56,100 nucleotides of DNA from Microbacterium sp. (GCA_019510305.1 JAEKKN010000047.1:1-56100); one strand, 5' to 3'. Numbered from the stretch's first letter, positions 15,949-24,847 are shown. Numbers and translations are program-made. The notes: generated by a model not told the origin, from the letters alone.

Positions 15949-17125
15949 CGCCGACTCCGATCCCCTCGGGAGAGGCTTCGGCCCAGGCGTCGGCGACGTC
16001 GGCGCCGAGTGTGGCGACGCGCCACCCACGGCGGGCGGCGGCCTGTGCGGCGCCGTCGCCGAGCACCGTGGCGAACAGCATGGCGGCCGCGGCACCGGCC
16101 GGACGCAGGGTCTCGGCGCCGTCTTCATCGAGGGCTCCCGTGATGTAGACGAGGGGGCCGGGTGGCGTGCCGCCGACGAGCGTGGTGATGTCTCGCGCAC
16201 CGCCCCGGGGCGACACCATCGCGAGCGCCACGAGCAGCCCTTCGCGGTCGTCTTCGTGTCCACGCAGAGTGCCCAGCGCGTTGCCCGCGCTGTCGATCAC
16301 GTCGACGCCGTAGCCCTCCTGCACCAGGTGCACGGCGACGGAGGCGCACAGCGACACCGCCGCCTCGAACGCGGGATCCGCGTCGTCGCCGGGATTCTCC
16401 CAACGAGGGGAGCTCCGATCCAGGATGACGAGAGCGTCGGGGCTGGACTCCTCTTCCTCCTGCCGGACCATGAGCTGTCCGCGGTGCGCAGTAGCCCGCC
16501 AGTGGATTCGGCGCATCGAGTCCCCCGAGACGTAGCGACGTGGGGAGAGGTTGTCGCTGCCCTGCCCGAGTCGGCTCGACGACGTGTGCGCTGTGCCGCC
16601 CGAGGCGCCCACCTTGACGGCCAGCGGGGCGAGGGCGAAGACCTCCGGCACGACGGTGATCGTGCGCGTCTCGCCGAAACTCTGCTCGCGCTGCGCGAGG
16701 CCGAAAGGATCGACCGTCCGCAGCATCAGAGGGCCGATCGCCCAGACCCCGCGCCGAACGCCCGTGATCGGATAGCTGAGCCGCCCGTCCTCGCCCGGGT
16801 ACTCGCCCGCCGCATCACCCGACACAGCGTCCGGCAGCACATCGCGCCAGAGACCGTGGGGGACCCGCAGCGCTCGCAGGTCGAATCGCACCGTCACCAG
16901 CGAGGTCTCGGACACCGTGAGCAGGTCGGTGGAGATCTGACGCGCGACGCTGCCGCTGCGACGGGGAAGCCGCACGACGAGCAACGCGATCAGCGTGACC
17001 GCGACGAGCAGGATGCCGACGTAGACGAGGATCGGCGCGCCGATGAGGTTCGCCGCGATCAGGCAGCCGATGCCCGCGAGCAGCGCACCGGTGCCTCGGA
17101 AGGTGAGAGCACGTCGACGTCGCAT
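15935..17125 (-). CDS. DUF58 domain protein
   Basis: 396 residues. Two hydrophobic helices (residues 12-50) are followed by a cytoplasmic domain whose DUF58 signature is SGDSMRRIHWRATAHRGQLMVRQEE. The C-terminal half looks like a von Willebrand A-type fold (VILDRSSPRW) without an intact metal motif. It is the middle gene of the moxR-DUF58-transglutaminase operon and probably the client or partner of the MoxR ATPase. It starts 12 nt after moxR. Confidence 0.87.
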   Translation of the reverse strand: MRRRRALTFRGTGALLAGIGCLIAANLIGAPILVYVGILLVAVTLIALLVVRLPRRSGSVARQISTDLLTVSETSLVTVRFDLRALRVPHGLWRDVLPDAVSGDAAGEYPGEDGRLSYPITGVRRGVWAIGPLMLRTVDPFGLAQREQSFGETRTITVVPEVFALAPLAVKVGASGGTAHTSSSRLGQGSDNLSPRRYVSGDSMRRIHWRATAHRGQLMVRQEEEESSPDALVILDRSSPRWENPGDDADPAFEAAVSLCASVAVHLVQEGYGVDVIDSAGNALGTLRGHEDDREGLLVALAMVSPRGGARDITTLVGGTPPGPLVYITGALDEDGAETLRPAGAAAAMLFATVLGDGAAQAAARRGWRVATLGADVADAWAEASPEGIGVGDVPH

Positions 17126-17137
17126 GAGATGACCGCT

Positions 17138-18121
17138 TCAGACGCGTGCGGCGACCGGGACTCGCACGCGCACCGCGATCTGCCGCAGCGCGGCCTCGAC
17201 GGGCTGAGCTCCAGCTCGGTGTGCACCCCGCGCCGGAAGCAGACGGTGCGCGAAGACGGGGATCAGCAGCGAGGAGACATCGTCGGGGATCACGAAGTCG
17301 CGGCCGTCGAGCGCGGCCCTCACCTTGGCGGCACGGATCAACTGCAGGGTGGCTCGGGGGCTCGCGCCGAGGTGCAGACTGGGGTCGGCCCTGGTCGCCT
17401 GCGAGAGAGCGACCGTGTACTCCTCGATCGCCGGGGCGACGTGCACGGAGCGGGCGAAGGCGATGAGCTCCGAGACCGACGCCGCGTCGGTGACGGCCGC
17501 GACGCCGGCGAGCGGATTCACGGTGTCGCGCTGCCGGATCATGAGGGCCTCGGCAGCGGCATCCGGATATCCCATCGAGATCCGCATCATGAAACGGTCG
17601 CGCTGCGCTTCGGGCAGCGCGTAGGTGCCCTCCATCTCGAGCGGGTTCTGAGTCGCCACCACGAGGAACGGCTCGGGCAGCATGTGGGTCGCGCCGTCGA
17701 CCGTGACCTGGGCCTCTTCCATCGCCTCGAGAAGCGCCGACTGGGTCTTGGGGGAGGACCGGTTGATCTCGTCGGCGATCACGATGTGCGCGAACACGGC
17801 ACCCGGCTTGAACACGAACTCCTGGTCGACGGGGTTGTAGACGCTCACCCCTGTCACGTCTCCCGGCAGCAGATCAGGGGTGAACTGGATGCGGCGGACC
17901 GTCGCGTCGATGCTCGCCGCGAGGGCACGGGCGAGCATGGTCTTGCCGACGCCCGGCACGTCTTCGATGAGCAGATGCCCTTCGGCGAGCAGGCAGATGA
18001 GGGCGCTGCGCACGGCTTCGGGTTTGCCGTCGATGACCTGGCTGATCGAGGCGGCGATCGCGTCGGTCCGCGCGGCGAACTGATCGGCCGTCATCGGAGA
18101 CGAGTGGGAGATCTCTGACAT
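17138..18121 (-). CDS. MoxR-family AAA+ ATPase
   Basis: 327 residues. Walker A is GVGKT at 57-61 (EDVPGVGKTMLARALA), Walker B is HIVIADEINRSSPKTQSALLEAMEE around 112-136, and sensor 1 lies in VVATQNPLEMEGTYALPEAQRDRFMM. All are typical of the MoxR group, which acts as a chaperone for assembly or metal insertion of DUF58/VWA partners. ATG 18121 follows GAGAGG on the minus strand. A -10 candidate TACGAT (18163-18168, minus) lies upstream. It is the first gene of the operon. Confidence 0.92.
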   Translation of the reverse strand: MSEISHSSPMTADQFAARTDAIAASISQVIDGKPEAVRSALICLLAEGHLLIEDVPGVGKTMLARALAASIDATVRRIQFTPDLLPGDVTGVSVYNPVDQEFVFKPGAVFAHIVIADEINRSSPKTQSALLEAMEEAQVTVDGATHMLPEPFLVVATQNPLEMEGTYALPEAQRDRFMMRISMGYPDAAAEALMIRQRDTVNPLAGVAAVTDAASVSELIAFARSVHVAPAIEEYTVALSQATRADPSLHLGASPRATLQLIRAAKVRAALDGRDFVIPDDVSSLLIPVFAHRLLPARGAHRAGAQPVEAALRQIAVRVRVPVAARV

Positions 18122-18186
18122 GCGTTGCCTCTCGCGTGGGCGCAGCGGTGCGCGCGTGAACCGATCGTAACCCGATCGGGTGCGTG

Positions 18187-21096
18187 TCACCCCCAGATTC
18201 GGGTGCGGGATTCGGTCCCGTCGAGGCGGCCCTCGCTGCTGCGTGCGACGCGCAGGAGCGCGAGTCCCGCTGCGCCCTGGAGCTCGTGCAGCGCGCACGG
18301 GCCGATCAGGCGCTGCCAGTGTCGGTGCAGGAGTTCGGCGTCCGCTCGACGTCGGGCGACCGCGCGGGGGATGGGGAGCAGCGTCCGCCCGGGGGAGAGA
18401 CGGTCGGCGAGACGCTCGGACAGGCGCACCCTGCCGGATTCCGCGCGTCCGGTCTGCAGCAGGAATCGGGGTGTGCGCACCGGTCCGAACAGCTCCTCGA
18501 CGGCGTCGGCGACCATCGACCGATCCCGTTGCTCTCCGCCCACTTCGATGCGTACACGATCACCGTCCTGGCGGAGGGCGCGGATCGTTGACTCGTCGAT
18601 CGGACTGATCCGGCCCGCTTCATGCAGGGTGCGCGCGATCGCGACCGCCGCGTTCCGGTACACCTCGGCCGGTCTGCGACGATCGCGCAACGCCCGACCG
18701 AGCGCCGGTACCGCGGCGGCCACGGCCGCCCCGACACCGCAGAGGAGCGCGAGTGCGAGGCCGCCGACGAGCGGGATGCTCAGGGCACCGAGAACGTCCA
18801 CCAGCGCGACGAGCCCTCCGGCGATCGCCGTGCCCGTGATGAAGGCGCCGATGGAGCCGGCGCCGGCCGCCCGAGCGGTGTGCAGCAGCGGCGCGTGCGG
18901 GACGCGCTGAATCCTCACGCTTTCGCGCTCGTGAGAGAGGTACGGCTCGCCGATGCGCCATTGCCGCCGCGTCTGCGTGCGCGTCGGCCGGCTCTCGGCG
19001 AGGAACGCCTCGACGTCGGCGACGGACGCGGCCGGGTCCTTGTCGAGGACGCGGTCGAGTGCCTGCATGGCGGATGGCGGGAGCGCGTGTCCGAGACCGC
19101 TGACGATGCTGCCGTCCCCGTCGGCGCTCGGCCCCCACAGATGGGAGTGCTTGCGACGGAGCCGTCGCGGCTCTGTCGTGTCGTCCAGATCGACCTGCGA
19201 GGGGATGAGGCATGCGACGGACCAGTTGTGAGCGACTTTGTCCGGCCACTCCGGATCGAGACGCAGCGTGCGTCCGCGCAACTGCTGAGTGGCCGACGAG
19301 GTCGCGACGGCCGTGAGGTCGATGAGGGTGTTCACCGCCGGGCAGTCCCAGCCCTCGCCGAGCAGCCCGCGGGTCCCGACCAGGAGCCTGACCCGGCCTC
19401 GTCGGATCAACTCGGAGAGCGCGGCGACCATCCGTCCGCTCCCGATGCCGGGGCCGCGAAGTTCGCGCGTCGGGCCGGAGCCCTCCCGCACCAGGACGGG
19501 TTCGGCGAGCAGGTCGGTGAGCTCTGCGGCGAGATCCGCGGCATCCCCTGCCGAGGCCCGCAGACGCTGCGCGGTGACGAGCACCGGGTTCAGCCTCACC
19601 GTCACGGGGTCGGCGGCGAGGAGTTCGAATGCGCGCAATGCGCCTGCCGCAGAATCCCCGATCATCCCGCGGCTGTTGCCGTGCTCGACGAAGTCGGTGA
19701 CCACGACCGCGCGGACGCGGTCGGCGTCCTCGGACTCGAGCTCGAGGCGGAGGATCTCCACGGCGGCATGATCCTTCGCGGACGAGTAGGCGAGCGTCGT
19801 GTCGAGGGGATCGCGTCCGCGGCGCAGCCCCCGGTCGGTGAGCATGTATCCGAAGTCGGCGAGGGCGCGGCGCACGTAGTCCCACTGGCGATGCGCATCC
19901 GGATTCCCGAGCAGTCGGGTCTGTGCGAAACGGGTGAGCACGGTGAGCAGGTCTTCGCTCGTGCAGCGGTCCAGCAGCAGAGGCGGAATCGCGGCGAGCA
20001 GCGGATGCTGCGGCTGCACGACACGGAGCACCACCGCGCACGAGCGCGTCAGCGGGAAGTCGTTCGCGAAGGCGCGCTCGAGCAGCGCCTCCGCGCCTGC
20101 ACCCGGCTCGTCCTCATCTTCGTCTTCGGGTTGCAACTGCCTCTCGAGGTACGACACGGCGTCGGGGGTGGTGAGCAGCTGCATGACGAGGTCGTGCAGC
20201 CGTTCCTGGTGGTGACGGATGAACGAGATCTCGGCCGGCGTCGGCTCGATCACCATCACGTGGTCGCGGTAAGGGGCGAGATGGCCCTCCTTCACGACGG
20301 CCGGAGTCGGTACCTCATAGTCGACCTCGCCGAGGAGCTGGGTGTAGTTCTCGTACTCCGCCTCGTCGTCGGGCGAGGGCAGCGTCGCCGTGAGCCCGAT
20401 CAATCGCGGCGATCCGCCTCGCTCGCGGATCCGTCCGGCCAGATAGGCGACGACGAGAGCCCAGTGATCGAGCAGATGGTGGCACTCATCGAGGATCACG
20501 GTGCGGACGCCGGCGTCGACGAGCCGGTCGATGAGTGCGACGGCATTCGGGTGCAGCACGCGGGCGAGTTCGTCGGGGTTGCGTCGGGCGAATCGCCTGC
20601 GCAGCCGGCGGACCCGGCTGCGGATGCCCGAACGGTAGGCGGCGGGACTGTCGACGGCGAGTTCGGCGAGCCAGGTCGCGGCATCCGCTTCGGTGCGGCC
20701 GGTCGCGATGAGCTCCTCGGCCCAGACGGCCCTCGCCAGATCGTCGAAGGGCGAGCCGTCTCCCGTCACACTGAGCAATTGGTACGTCATCACGGTGAGG
20801 TCCGAGATGCGCTCCGGGTCGTCGGACACGCTCGCCGGCGTCGGGGCCAAGGACTCCGCCGTGCGCACCCACTGTTGACGGATCGTCACGGTGGGGGCGA
20901 GCACGAGAGCGCGATCGCCCTCCCGCGTCGCGAGGAGCAGACCGAGCAGCGTCTTCCCCGAGCCGGGAGGGGCGACGACATGCAGAGGACCGACCGTGCC
21001 CACGGGGATCCGCTCGAGCACCTCGGTCTGATAGGTGCGCAGAGTCCCGTCGAACGTCCATCCGAGCAGCGGGGCGGAGGTCGTCGGCAGGTCCAT
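18187..21096 (-). CDS. SF2 DEAD/DEAH-type helicase with two C-terminal membrane helices (function unknown)
   Basis: 969 residues. The motor has a Q-like motif RTYQTEVLERI (20-30), Walker A GSGKT (45-49), DECHH (203-207), LTATLP (235-240), GTRGLLGEGWDCPAVN (574-589) and QQLRGRTLRLD (604-614). These are all complete, so it should be an active ATPase/translocase, most like the type III/XPB-like SF2 group. An acidic loop DEDEDE lies at 325-330. Two strong hydrophobic helices follow at about 745-772 and 775-799, then a soluble tail of 170 residues that I do not recognise. A membrane anchor on such a motor is unusual. It starts 54 bp from the SRP RNA gene, divergently. GGGGAAG precedes the ATG. Confidence 0.85.
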   Translation of the reverse strand: MDLPTTSAPLLGWTFDGTLRTYQTEVLERIPVGTVGPLHVVAPPGSGKTLLGLLLATREGDRALVLAPTVTIRQQWVRTAESLAPTPASVSDDPERISDLTVMTYQLLSVTGDGSPFDDLARAVWAEELIATGRTEADAATWLAELAVDSPAAYRSGIRSRVRRLRRRFARRNPDELARVLHPNAVALIDRLVDAGVRTVILDECHHLLDHWALVVAYLAGRIRERGGSPRLIGLTATLPSPDDEAEYENYTQLLGEVDYEVPTPAVVKEGHLAPYRDHVMVIEPTPAEISFIRHHQERLHDLVMQLLTTPDAVSYLERQLQPEDEDEDEPGAGAEALLERAFANDFPLTRSCAVVLRVVQPQHPLLAAIPPLLLDRCTSEDLLTVLTRFAQTRLLGNPDAHRQWDYVRRALADFGYMLTDRGLRRGRDPLDTTLAYSSAKDHAAVEILRLELESEDADRVRAVVVTDFVEHGNSRGMIGDSAAGALRAFELLAADPVTVRLNPVLVTAQRLRASAGDAADLAAELTDLLAEPVLVREGSGPTRELRGPGIGSGRMVAALSELIRRGRVRLLVGTRGLLGEGWDCPAVNTLIDLTAVATSSATQQLRGRTLRLDPEWPDKVAHNWSVACLIPSQVDLDDTTEPRRLRRKHSHLWGPSADGDGSIVSGLGHALPPSAMQALDRVLDKDPAASVADVEAFLAESRPTRTQTRRQWRIGEPYLSHERESVRIQRVPHAPLLHTARAAGAGSIGAFITGTAIAGGLVALVDVLGALSIPLVGGLALALLCGVGAAVAAAVPALGRALRDRRRPAEVYRNAAVAIARTLHEAGRISPIDESTIRALRQDGDRVRIEVGGEQRDRSMVADAVEELFGPVRTPRFLLQTGRAESGRVRLSERLADRLSPGRTLLPIPRAVARRRADAELLHRHWQRLIGPCALHELQGAAGLALLRVARSSEGRLDGTESRTRIWG

Positions 21097-21136
21097 GGCT
21101 TCCCCAGTCTGTCAAAGAGCAGGTCCCGGGATCGGC

Positions 21137-21142
21137 TAGACT
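21137..21142 (+). promoter_or_regulatory. -10 box of the SRP RNA gene
   Basis: TAGACT, about 7 nt before the predicted RNA 5' end at 21150. It matches the tRNA promoters in this window. Confidence 0.6.
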
Positions 21143-21149
21143 TGTCGAC

Positions 21150-21240
21150 GGCTCTCCGCGTGGCGGCATCCAGGCCAATTCCCCCAGGGCGGAAACGCAG
21201 CAAGGGTAACCGGGCTCTGCTGGGTGCGCGGAGGGTCATT
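21150..21240 (+). ncRNA. ffs: Signal recognition particle RNA, small (4.5S) type
   Basis: The conserved SRP domain IV core GGGCGGAAACGCAGCAAGGGTAACC lies between 21186 and 21211. The arms close as CTCCGCG near the 5' end with CGCGGAG near the 3' end, and further pairs bracket the core. There is no Alu domain, as in most actinobacteria. The RNA binds Ffh and targets nascent membrane proteins. It is followed by ATTTTCTTT and a hairpin. The ends are estimated from pairing to within several nt. Confidence 0.9.
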
Positions 21241-21247
21241 TTCTTTG

Positions 21248-21309
21248 CCCACGGGTTTCCGAGCCTGTCGCCTGTGGGCGTCTGAGCCTGTCGAGGGACT
21301 CACAGACGC
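21248..21309 (+). terminator. Two successive hairpins after the SRP RNA
   Basis: GCCCACGG..CCTGTGGGC and GCGTCTG..CAGACGC form two stems, and both loops contain GAGCCTGTCG. They fill most of the gap between ffs and the rhomboid gene. Confidence 0.5.
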
Positions 21310-21327
21310 CCCTGGAAGAATCGACCC

Positions 21328-21924
21328 GTGACCGTCACCGAGCAGCAGGCAACGCCGAGCGCACTCCGCAGATTCGGTGCGCCGATCGCCCTGCTCGCGG
21401 TGATGTGGGCCGTGCAACTGGCTGACAGCATCCTGCCCGGGTCCTTCTCCGGCTTCGGGATCCGCTCCTGGGATCCGGCCGGTCTGGTCGGCATCCTGTT
21501 CGCTCCGCTCCTGCACGCGAGCTGGCCGCACCTGATCGGCAACTCCGTGCCGTTCCTCGTGCTCGGCTGTCTCGTCGCGGCAGAGGGCGCACGTCGGTTC
21601 TGGGCCGTGACGGGGATCATCGTCGTGATCGGCGGGGTCGGCACCTGGGCGGTCAACGCCCCGGGGACGCTGACGGTCGGGGCTTCCGGGCTCGTGTTCG
21701 GCTACTTCGGCTATCTCGTCGCACGGGTCTTCGCACCGGGGCGGGTCGCGCACCGCGTCCTCTACGCGATCGTCGCGCTCGTGGTCATCGGCGTCTACGG
21801 TGCCACCATGCTCACCGGGGTCTTCGCGGCCGGTGCAGGCGTTTCCTGGCAGGGGCACCTGTTCGGTGCGATCGGGGGCGGTCTCTCCGCCTTCGCCGCT
21901 CGACGCGCGCCACGGCGGGAATGA
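21328..21924 (+). CDS. Rhomboid-family intramembrane serine protease
   Basis: 198 residues with six membrane helices and no extra domain. Catalytic Ser120 lies in GASGLVFG and catalytic His177 in WQGHLFGAIGG; the conserved HLIGN (68-72) supports the oxyanion site. The enzyme cuts single-span proteins within or near the membrane. GTG 21328 follows AAGAAT (21316-21321) by 6 nt and has no ribosome site, so it may be leaderless. It overlaps the next gene by 4 nt (ATGA), a translationally coupled pair. Confidence 0.92.
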   Translation: MTVTEQQATPSALRRFGAPIALLAVMWAVQLADSILPGSFSGFGIRSWDPAGLVGILFAPLLHASWPHLIGNSVPFLVLGCLVAAEGARRFWAVTGIIVVIGGVGTWAVNAPGTLTVGASGLVFGYFGYLVARVFAPGRVAHRVLYAIVALVVIGVYGATMLTGVFAAGAGVSWQGHLFGAIGGGLSAFAARRAPRRE

Positions 21925-22583
21925 CGGCGCGTCGGCGCCGGGCCGTGAGCAGGCGAAGGCGGCCGAGCAGCCGGCAGCGGGCGCGGAAGCGGATGCAGAG
22001 GCGCCGGATGCTGCGTCGCATCGGCGTGTCCGCCGCCGTGGTCGCCGTCGTCGCGGGCGTCGCGGTGCTCGCGGCACCGGGACTGGCATCCTGGGCTCCG
22101 GAGCTGATGGCGGCGCCGACCTATTGTGCTGCCGAACCCGCCGAGCTCGCCGAGGCCGACATCGAGGGCTGGGGCGGCGAGCAGTTGCAGAACGCCGCAG
22201 CGATCATGACGACGGCATCCGCTCTGGGCTTCGGGAGGGACGGACAGATCCTCGGCGTGATGACCGCGATGGGCGAGAGCAGTCTGCGCAACATCGACTA
22301 CGGCGACTGGGAGACGACAGGGTTCACGAACCCCGACGGCTCCCGGACCACGAGCATCGGCCTGTTCCAGCAGCAGGACTGGTGGGGGAGCGTCGAGGAG
22401 CGGATGGACCCCGCGACGGCGGCCACCCTGTTCTACCGGAAGCTCTCGACCCTGCCCGACTGGCCGCAGCTGCCGCCTTCGCACGCGATCCACCGCGTGC
22501 AGGTGAACACCGATGCCGACTATTACTCGCGGTACCAGGATGACGCGGCGGCCGTGGTCGATGCGCTGACGAGCGGATGCTGA
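21921..22583 (+). CDS. Membrane-anchored lysozyme-like (transglycosylase-like) protein
   Basis: 220 residues. A very Arg-rich cytoplasmic tail (residues 3-33) is followed by one membrane helix (34-56) and an outer domain. The domain begins LQNAAAIMTTASALGFGRDGQILGVMTAMGESSLRN and continues TTSIGLFQQ, the pattern of lysozyme-like lytic enzymes with catalytic Glu119. Cys69 and the C-terminal Cys could form a disulfide. It should act on peptidoglycan. As a type II single-span protein whose gene overlaps a rhomboid gene, it is a natural candidate substrate for that protease (inference). Confidence 0.75.
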   Translation: MTARRRRAVSRRRRPSSRQRARKRMQRRRMLRRIGVSAAVVAVVAGVAVLAAPGLASWAPELMAAPTYCAAEPAELAEADIEGWGGEQLQNAAAIMTTASALGFGRDGQILGVMTAMGESSLRNIDYGDWETTGFTNPDGSRTTSIGLFQQQDWWGSVEERMDPATAATLFYRKLSTLPDWPQLPPSHAIHRVQVNTDADYYSRYQDDAAAVVDALTSGC

Positions 22584-22603
22584 GCCCCCGCAGGCCTTCC
22601 GGG

Positions 22604-22648
22604 CGCAGTTTCTGCCGCCCGCACAGCCAGTCGGCGGCGCGAACTGCG
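22604..22648 (+). repeat. Hairpin with symmetric internal loop
   Basis: CGCAGTT (22604-22610) pairs with AACTGCG (22642-22648) and GCCGCC (22614-22619) with GGCGGC (22633-22638), with a 3x3 internal loop. It lies between the lysozyme-like gene and pta and may be a terminator. Confidence 0.5.
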
Positions 22649-22717
22649 ACCGGAACGCTGAGGAATCCCGCGACGGCGGCACGACGTGCGACGGGAGCGT
22701 CGCAGGGCCGGGCCGCC

Positions 22718-22723
22718 TAGGCT
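22718..22723 (+). promoter_or_regulatory. -10 box of a leaderless pta transcript
   Basis: TAGGCT followed by exactly 6 nt and the ATG of pta. No ribosome-binding sequence is present, so the mRNA probably begins at the start codon. Confidence 0.55.
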
Positions 22724-22729
22724 GAACCC

Positions 22730-24847
22730 ATGGCGCGGAGCATCTACATCACCTCGGCCGAAGGTCACACCGGTAAGTCGACGATCGCGCTCGGGGTGCT
22801 CGACGCGCTCATGCGGGTGACACCGCGAGTCGGCGTGTTCCGCCCGATCGCCCGGTCGGTGGTGGAGCGCGACGAGATCCTCGAACTGCTGCTCGCCCAC
22901 GACGGCGTGCAGCTCGACTACGACGACTGCGTCGGCGTGAGCTACGACGACGTGAGAGACGACCCCGACCGCGCGTTGTCGACGATCGTCGCTCGTTTCA
23001 AGGCCGTCGAAGCCCAGTGCGATGCGGTCGTGATCGTCGGCAGCGACTACACCGATGTCGCGAGCCCCGCCGAACTCGGATTCAACGCGCGCATCGCCGC
23101 GAACCTCGGGGCCCCGGTGCTGCTGGTGCTCTCCGGCCGAGACCAGCAGCGGCAGGCCGAGCAGCTCGGCACCACGACGGCGCGCACAGCATCCGCCGTC
23201 GGCCAGATCGCCTCCCTCGCGCTCGCGGAGCTCGAAGCGGAGCGCGCCGAGCTCTTCGCGGTCATCGTGAATCGGGCGGCCCCTGATGCACTCGCCGAGG
23301 TCTCCGCCGCGGTGGCGTCCGTGCGTCCGGCCCGCGACATGTCGGTGTGGGCGATCCCCGAAGACCGCACGCTCGTGGCGCCCTCGATCCGCGGCATCCT
23401 GGCGGCCGTGGACGGCCGGCTCCTGAAGGGCGATCCCGACCGACTCGACCGCGAGGCTCTCACGATCGTGGTCGCCGGCATGTCGATGGTGAACGTGCTG
23501 CCGCGCATCACCGAGGAGGCCGTCGTCGTGATCCCCGCCGACCGCACCGAGGTGCTGCTGGCGACGCTCCTCGCCGATGCCTCCGGCACCTTCCCCCGCG
23601 TCGCGGGCATCATCCTCAACGGTCCGTTCCCGCTGCCGGAGCCCATCGTGCAGCTCCTCGACGGGTTCGCCTCCACCGCCCCGATCATCACGACCGATCT
23701 CGGCACCTACGACACCGCCGTCCGCGTCATGAACGCCCGTGGCCGCATCTCGCCCGAGTCGCGCACCCGCTACGACCGGGCGCTCGGTCTCTTCCAGGCG
23801 CACGTCGACATCACCGATCTCACCACGCAGCTGGGCCTCGCCGAGTCGACCGTCGTGACGCCGCTCATGTTCGAGTACGGCCTGATCGAGCGCGCCCGCG
23901 CCGATCGACGGCGGATCGTGCTCCCCGAGGGCGACGACGACCGCATCCTGCAGGCTGCGGCCACGCTGCTCGCCCGAGAGGTCGCCGACCTGACGATCCT
24001 CGGCGACGAGGGGGCGATCCGTGCGAGGGCGATCGAGCTGGGGGTCGACATCGGCGCGGCGCAGGTGCTGAGCCCCAACGACCCCGCCATGGTCGAGCGC
24101 TTCGCCGCCGAGTATGCGCGGCTGCGAGCGCACAAGGGCATCACTCTCGCTCAGGCCGCCGACACCGTCACCGACGTCTCGTACTTCGGCACGATGATGG
24201 TGCACCTCGGGCTCGCCGACGGCATGGTCTCGGGTGCCGCGCACACCACCGCGCACACGATCCGTCCCTCGTTCGAGATCATCAAGACGAAGCCGGGCGT
24301 GAACGTCGTGTCGAGCGTGTTCCTGATGGCGCTCGCCGATCGCGTGCTCGTGTACGGCGACTGCGCGGTCATCCCCGACCCGACCAGCGAGCAGCTCGCC
24401 GACATCGCGATCTCGTCGGCGGCGACCGCTCGGCAGTTCGGCATCGAACCACGGGTCGCGATGCTGTCGTACTCGACGGGGGAGTCGGGAACGGGAGCCG
24501 ACGTCGACAAGGTCAGGGCGGCGACCGCACTCGTGCACGAGAGGGCGCCCGAGCTCCTGGTCGAAGGGCCGATCCAGTACGACGCCGCCGCAGACGCGGC
24601 CGTCGCCAAGGCGAAGCTCCCCGGATCCGAGGTCGCCGGACGCGCGACCGTGTTCGTCTTCCCCGATCTCAACACCGGCAACAACACGTACAAGGCGGTG
24701 CAGCGGTCGGCCGGCGCCGTCGCGATCGGGCCGGTGCTGCAGGGACTCAACAAGCCGATCAACGACCTGTCGCGCGGCGCTCTCGTCGACGACATCGTGA
24801 ACACCGTGGCCATCACCGCCATCCAGGCACAGGGGCAGGAATCGTGA
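22730..24847 (+). CDS. pta: Phosphate acetyltransferase, long form
   Basis: 705 residues, the long three-part form. An N-terminal BioD-like P-loop domain begins MARSIYITSAEGHTGKSTIALGVL, a DRTGG-type middle domain follows, and the C-terminal catalytic domain starts near residue 380 (RADRRRIVLPEGDDDRILQAA; later YSTGESGTGADVDKV and FPDLNTGNNTYKAVQR). It interconverts acetyl-CoA and acetyl phosphate. The start is set by the -10 box 6 nt upstream (leaderless). The stop overlaps the ackA GTG by 4 nt, so both steps of the acetate pathway are one operon. Confidence 0.95.
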   Translation: MARSIYITSAEGHTGKSTIALGVLDALMRVTPRVGVFRPIARSVVERDEILELLLAHDGVQLDYDDCVGVSYDDVRDDPDRALSTIVARFKAVEAQCDAVVIVGSDYTDVASPAELGFNARIAANLGAPVLLVLSGRDQQRQAEQLGTTTARTASAVGQIASLALAELEAERAELFAVIVNRAAPDALAEVSAAVASVRPARDMSVWAIPEDRTLVAPSIRGILAAVDGRLLKGDPDRLDREALTIVVAGMSMVNVLPRITEEAVVVIPADRTEVLLATLLADASGTFPRVAGIILNGPFPLPEPIVQLLDGFASTAPIITTDLGTYDTAVRVMNARGRISPESRTRYDRALGLFQAHVDITDLTTQLGLAESTVVTPLMFEYGLIERARADRRRIVLPEGDDDRILQAAATLLAREVADLTILGDEGAIRARAIELGVDIGAAQVLSPNDPAMVERFAAEYARLRAHKGITLAQAADTVTDVSYFGTMMVHLGLADGMVSGAAHTTAHTIRPSFEIIKTKPGVNVVSSVFLMALADRVLVYGDCAVIPDPTSEQLADIAISSAATARQFGIEPRVAMLSYSTGESGTGADVDKVRAATALVHERAPELLVEGPIQYDAAADAAVAKAKLPGSEVAGRATVFVFPDLNTGNNTYKAVQRSAGAVAIGPVLQGLNKPINDLSRGALVDDIVNTVAITAIQAQGQES

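Noticed and set aside
13738..21285. Very long antisense open frames (up to ~890 codons) opposite the transglutaminase, DUF58, MoxR and helicase genes
   Set aside because: They are Arg/Gly/Asp-rich mirror frames expected in high-GC DNA. They lack recognisable domains, while the opposite strand carries complete, motif-bearing proteins.
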